From Druceiella hillmani (taxonomy: Eukaryota > Arthropoda > Insecta > Lepidoptera > Hepialidae), in the NCBI GenBank assembly GCA_039881145.1, contig JAYKKI010000008.1, positions 33,552,501 through 33,616,500 on the forward strand: DNA of 64,000 nucleotides, given 5' to 3'. Both the position numbers and the translations under genes were made by a program. Position 1 is the first letter of the stretch. Each line of letters begins with the position of its first letter. The notes beneath the pieces were generated by a model that worked only from the letters and a program-made list of their open reading frames with translations, was not told where the DNA came from and made no database searches. Shown one piece after another: positions 62,535 to 64,000 of this stretch.

Positions 62535-63127
62535 TATCGTAATAAGATCAAGTAAGTTGGAAACTATTTTTTTTAACTTTCTCATCTGAAACACAGCTAA
62601 ATATCTTTCTTAATCATAATTAAAATATATTTTCTTGTCGCGTGGTCTATAATAGTATATTTTTCCTAGATGGCACTTAATTTGAATTTCGCAGTATTTC
62701 TCCTTAAAAATAGTAACTTTTCTGTGCGTTTATTGCTTATTTATTTAGTTTTTTTTATTTTCAATTAATTTTATTTACATTGTATAATTATTTCTAAATA
62801 CTTCGAACTGACTTTACTTGTAATGTATAAGGTAATTAATTATTGTTAAGGGCCCCTTCTGAACGATTCTTTCTTTTTCATATAATACAATACTTACAAG
62901 GTGCGGGGGAAAATAACGTACACAAGATAATAATAACAAAAACTATTGTAAAAGAGAGAAAGAAAAAAGGACGAATCGGAAAAAAATAGCAATATAATCA
63001 CATACAAGAGCACATATAAACACATGCATAGTAGGTATCTAGGCTCTATGCGTGTATTGTAATGACAAGTTTTTTTTTAGAAAATATTAAACACACGTAT
63101 AAATTATGTATATTTAGAATGACTTGT

Positions 63128-63151
63128 TTTATTTTATTTTATTTTATTTAA
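63128..63151. repeat. (TTTTA)n microsatellite
   Basis: Four to five copies of the pentamer ttttattttattttatttt. Confidence 0.93.
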
Positions 63152-64000
63152 GGGATTTCTTCATACACAATTCTCAAATCTTCTTGTTACCTACGACCTT
63201 TTATATTTTATAATACCTTGTCGACCTTATATATTGTGTTTTTAGACAATAGTGATAGTCAGCTATGTATTCACGGAAAAATTTTTGTGTCACGACATGG
63301 ATCATTATTTCAAGGCTATTCTGCGTATGGAAATACCAAATTGACTTCTAGAATCAGGTCAATTACGCAGTAATTTGTAATCATTACGAAGAATTTAGTA
63401 AGTCAACTCCAAATTTACGATTGTGATGAATTTGGACAAAATTATCTTAAAAATGTTAAATAATTTGCATGGATAATGGTCGCATTAACTATTGCTATAA
63501 TTCAATGCGCTGAAAATCTTGAGAAAAAAAGAAAAACAGTACGAAAAAAGAAAAGTTAAAAGGTGAGCCCAATGAATTTGTATCAGCCATCAAAAATATT
63601 CAGATGCAAAGGGTCAAGTTCCTTTTTAAAAATTTAGAAAAAAGCTGTCAAGTTCTTGCAGAGGAAAAATAAGTGTAGATATGACAAGTTTACATATAGA
63701 TTTATTGAATATTATATTTATCCCATCATTGAACTTGGTAACTATAAATTCTTAGCATTCCGTCGTTTTACTATTTGATACGATCTATAAAATCCTTAAG
63801 GTTTTCTCTTCGTGCAACATTGATTGCTAATGTAATAAAATATGAAAATTTACAATCACGAAACTTCTTTTATTAGCAAAAATGCTATTTACATAATGTT
63901 GAAATGATAAAATAACATTTAAAACTTGTACAAATTGTGTAAAATAATATTACAAAACTGACATTTTAAAATTCTTAGGCTACAATCTCCACTCTGTGCG

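Larger units (their letters stand above)
60591..64000. other. Non-coding stretch at the window end
   Basis: No gene recognised. A 79-codon ATG frame at 61359-61598 (MRQADELFLWAVTPWLAISD...) and a 125-codon minus frame at 61768-62145 cover the CpG-richer part. The latter's arginine/glutamate-rich text arises from GAGA repeats. Other contents: the 94-bp palindrome, short tandem repeats, and plain A/T-rich DNA. Confidence 0.45.

Overview
The window is a strongly AT-rich piece of an animal nuclear genome with no intact protein-coding gene that I can support. Two ~0.5 kb repeats (2371-2880, 27976-28463) look like a dispersed family I remember from butterflies and moths, and several fragments resemble 'gaagtcggt' interspersed repeats of the same group, so a lepidopteran is my best guess (inference from memory). 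What can be read is transposon debris, hairpins, long TA microsatellites and diverged segmental duplications.

Layout. 1-8760: non-coding; a block (2247-6420) is paralogous to 34862-39430. 8762-10330: decayed hAT-like transposase gene, minus strand. 10577-25662: block A, paralogous to block C (53779-60590) and more distantly to block B (42960-46400). Block A alone carries a cluster of three Penelope-like elements (PLEs) at 16.9-24.1 kb. 25.7-34.8 kb: mostly featureless, with a second dispersed repeat and a TA array. 36.4-36.9 kb: a PLE 5' fragment with an inverted terminal hairpin. 39.6-41.3 kb: a dead mariner transposase abutting a second hAT-like remnant. 46.6-46.9 kb: another PLE-derived hairpin element. 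49.6-49.9 kb: a fresh 160-bp tandem duplication. 52.4 kb: a Tc1-like 5' end. 60.6-64 kb: low-complexity DNA, a 94-bp near-perfect palindrome and a CpG-richer stretch at about 61.4-62.1 kb.

The most interesting system is the PLE family. Its terminal repeat (pLTR) contains a compact hammerhead-ribozyme-like core (CTGAAGA, stem II, GAAA, self-complementary CCTAGG, then TC and a 4-bp stem I). It recurs at 17.57, 21.58, 23.99, 36.73, 36.83, 46.69 and 46.78 kb, intact in some copies and mutated in others. The same pLTR builds short foldback elements: two pLTR ends back to back plus the first bases of the PLE reading frame, flanked by 12-13 bp target duplications. Paralogous block C preserves the empty site of one of them. 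Two PLE copies lie 5'-to-5' inside an inverted duplication with ~2.4-kb arms that also includes non-PLE flanking DNA; block C keeps the unduplicated version.

All alignments were done by eye. Boundaries of the large duplications are good to tens of bases at best.
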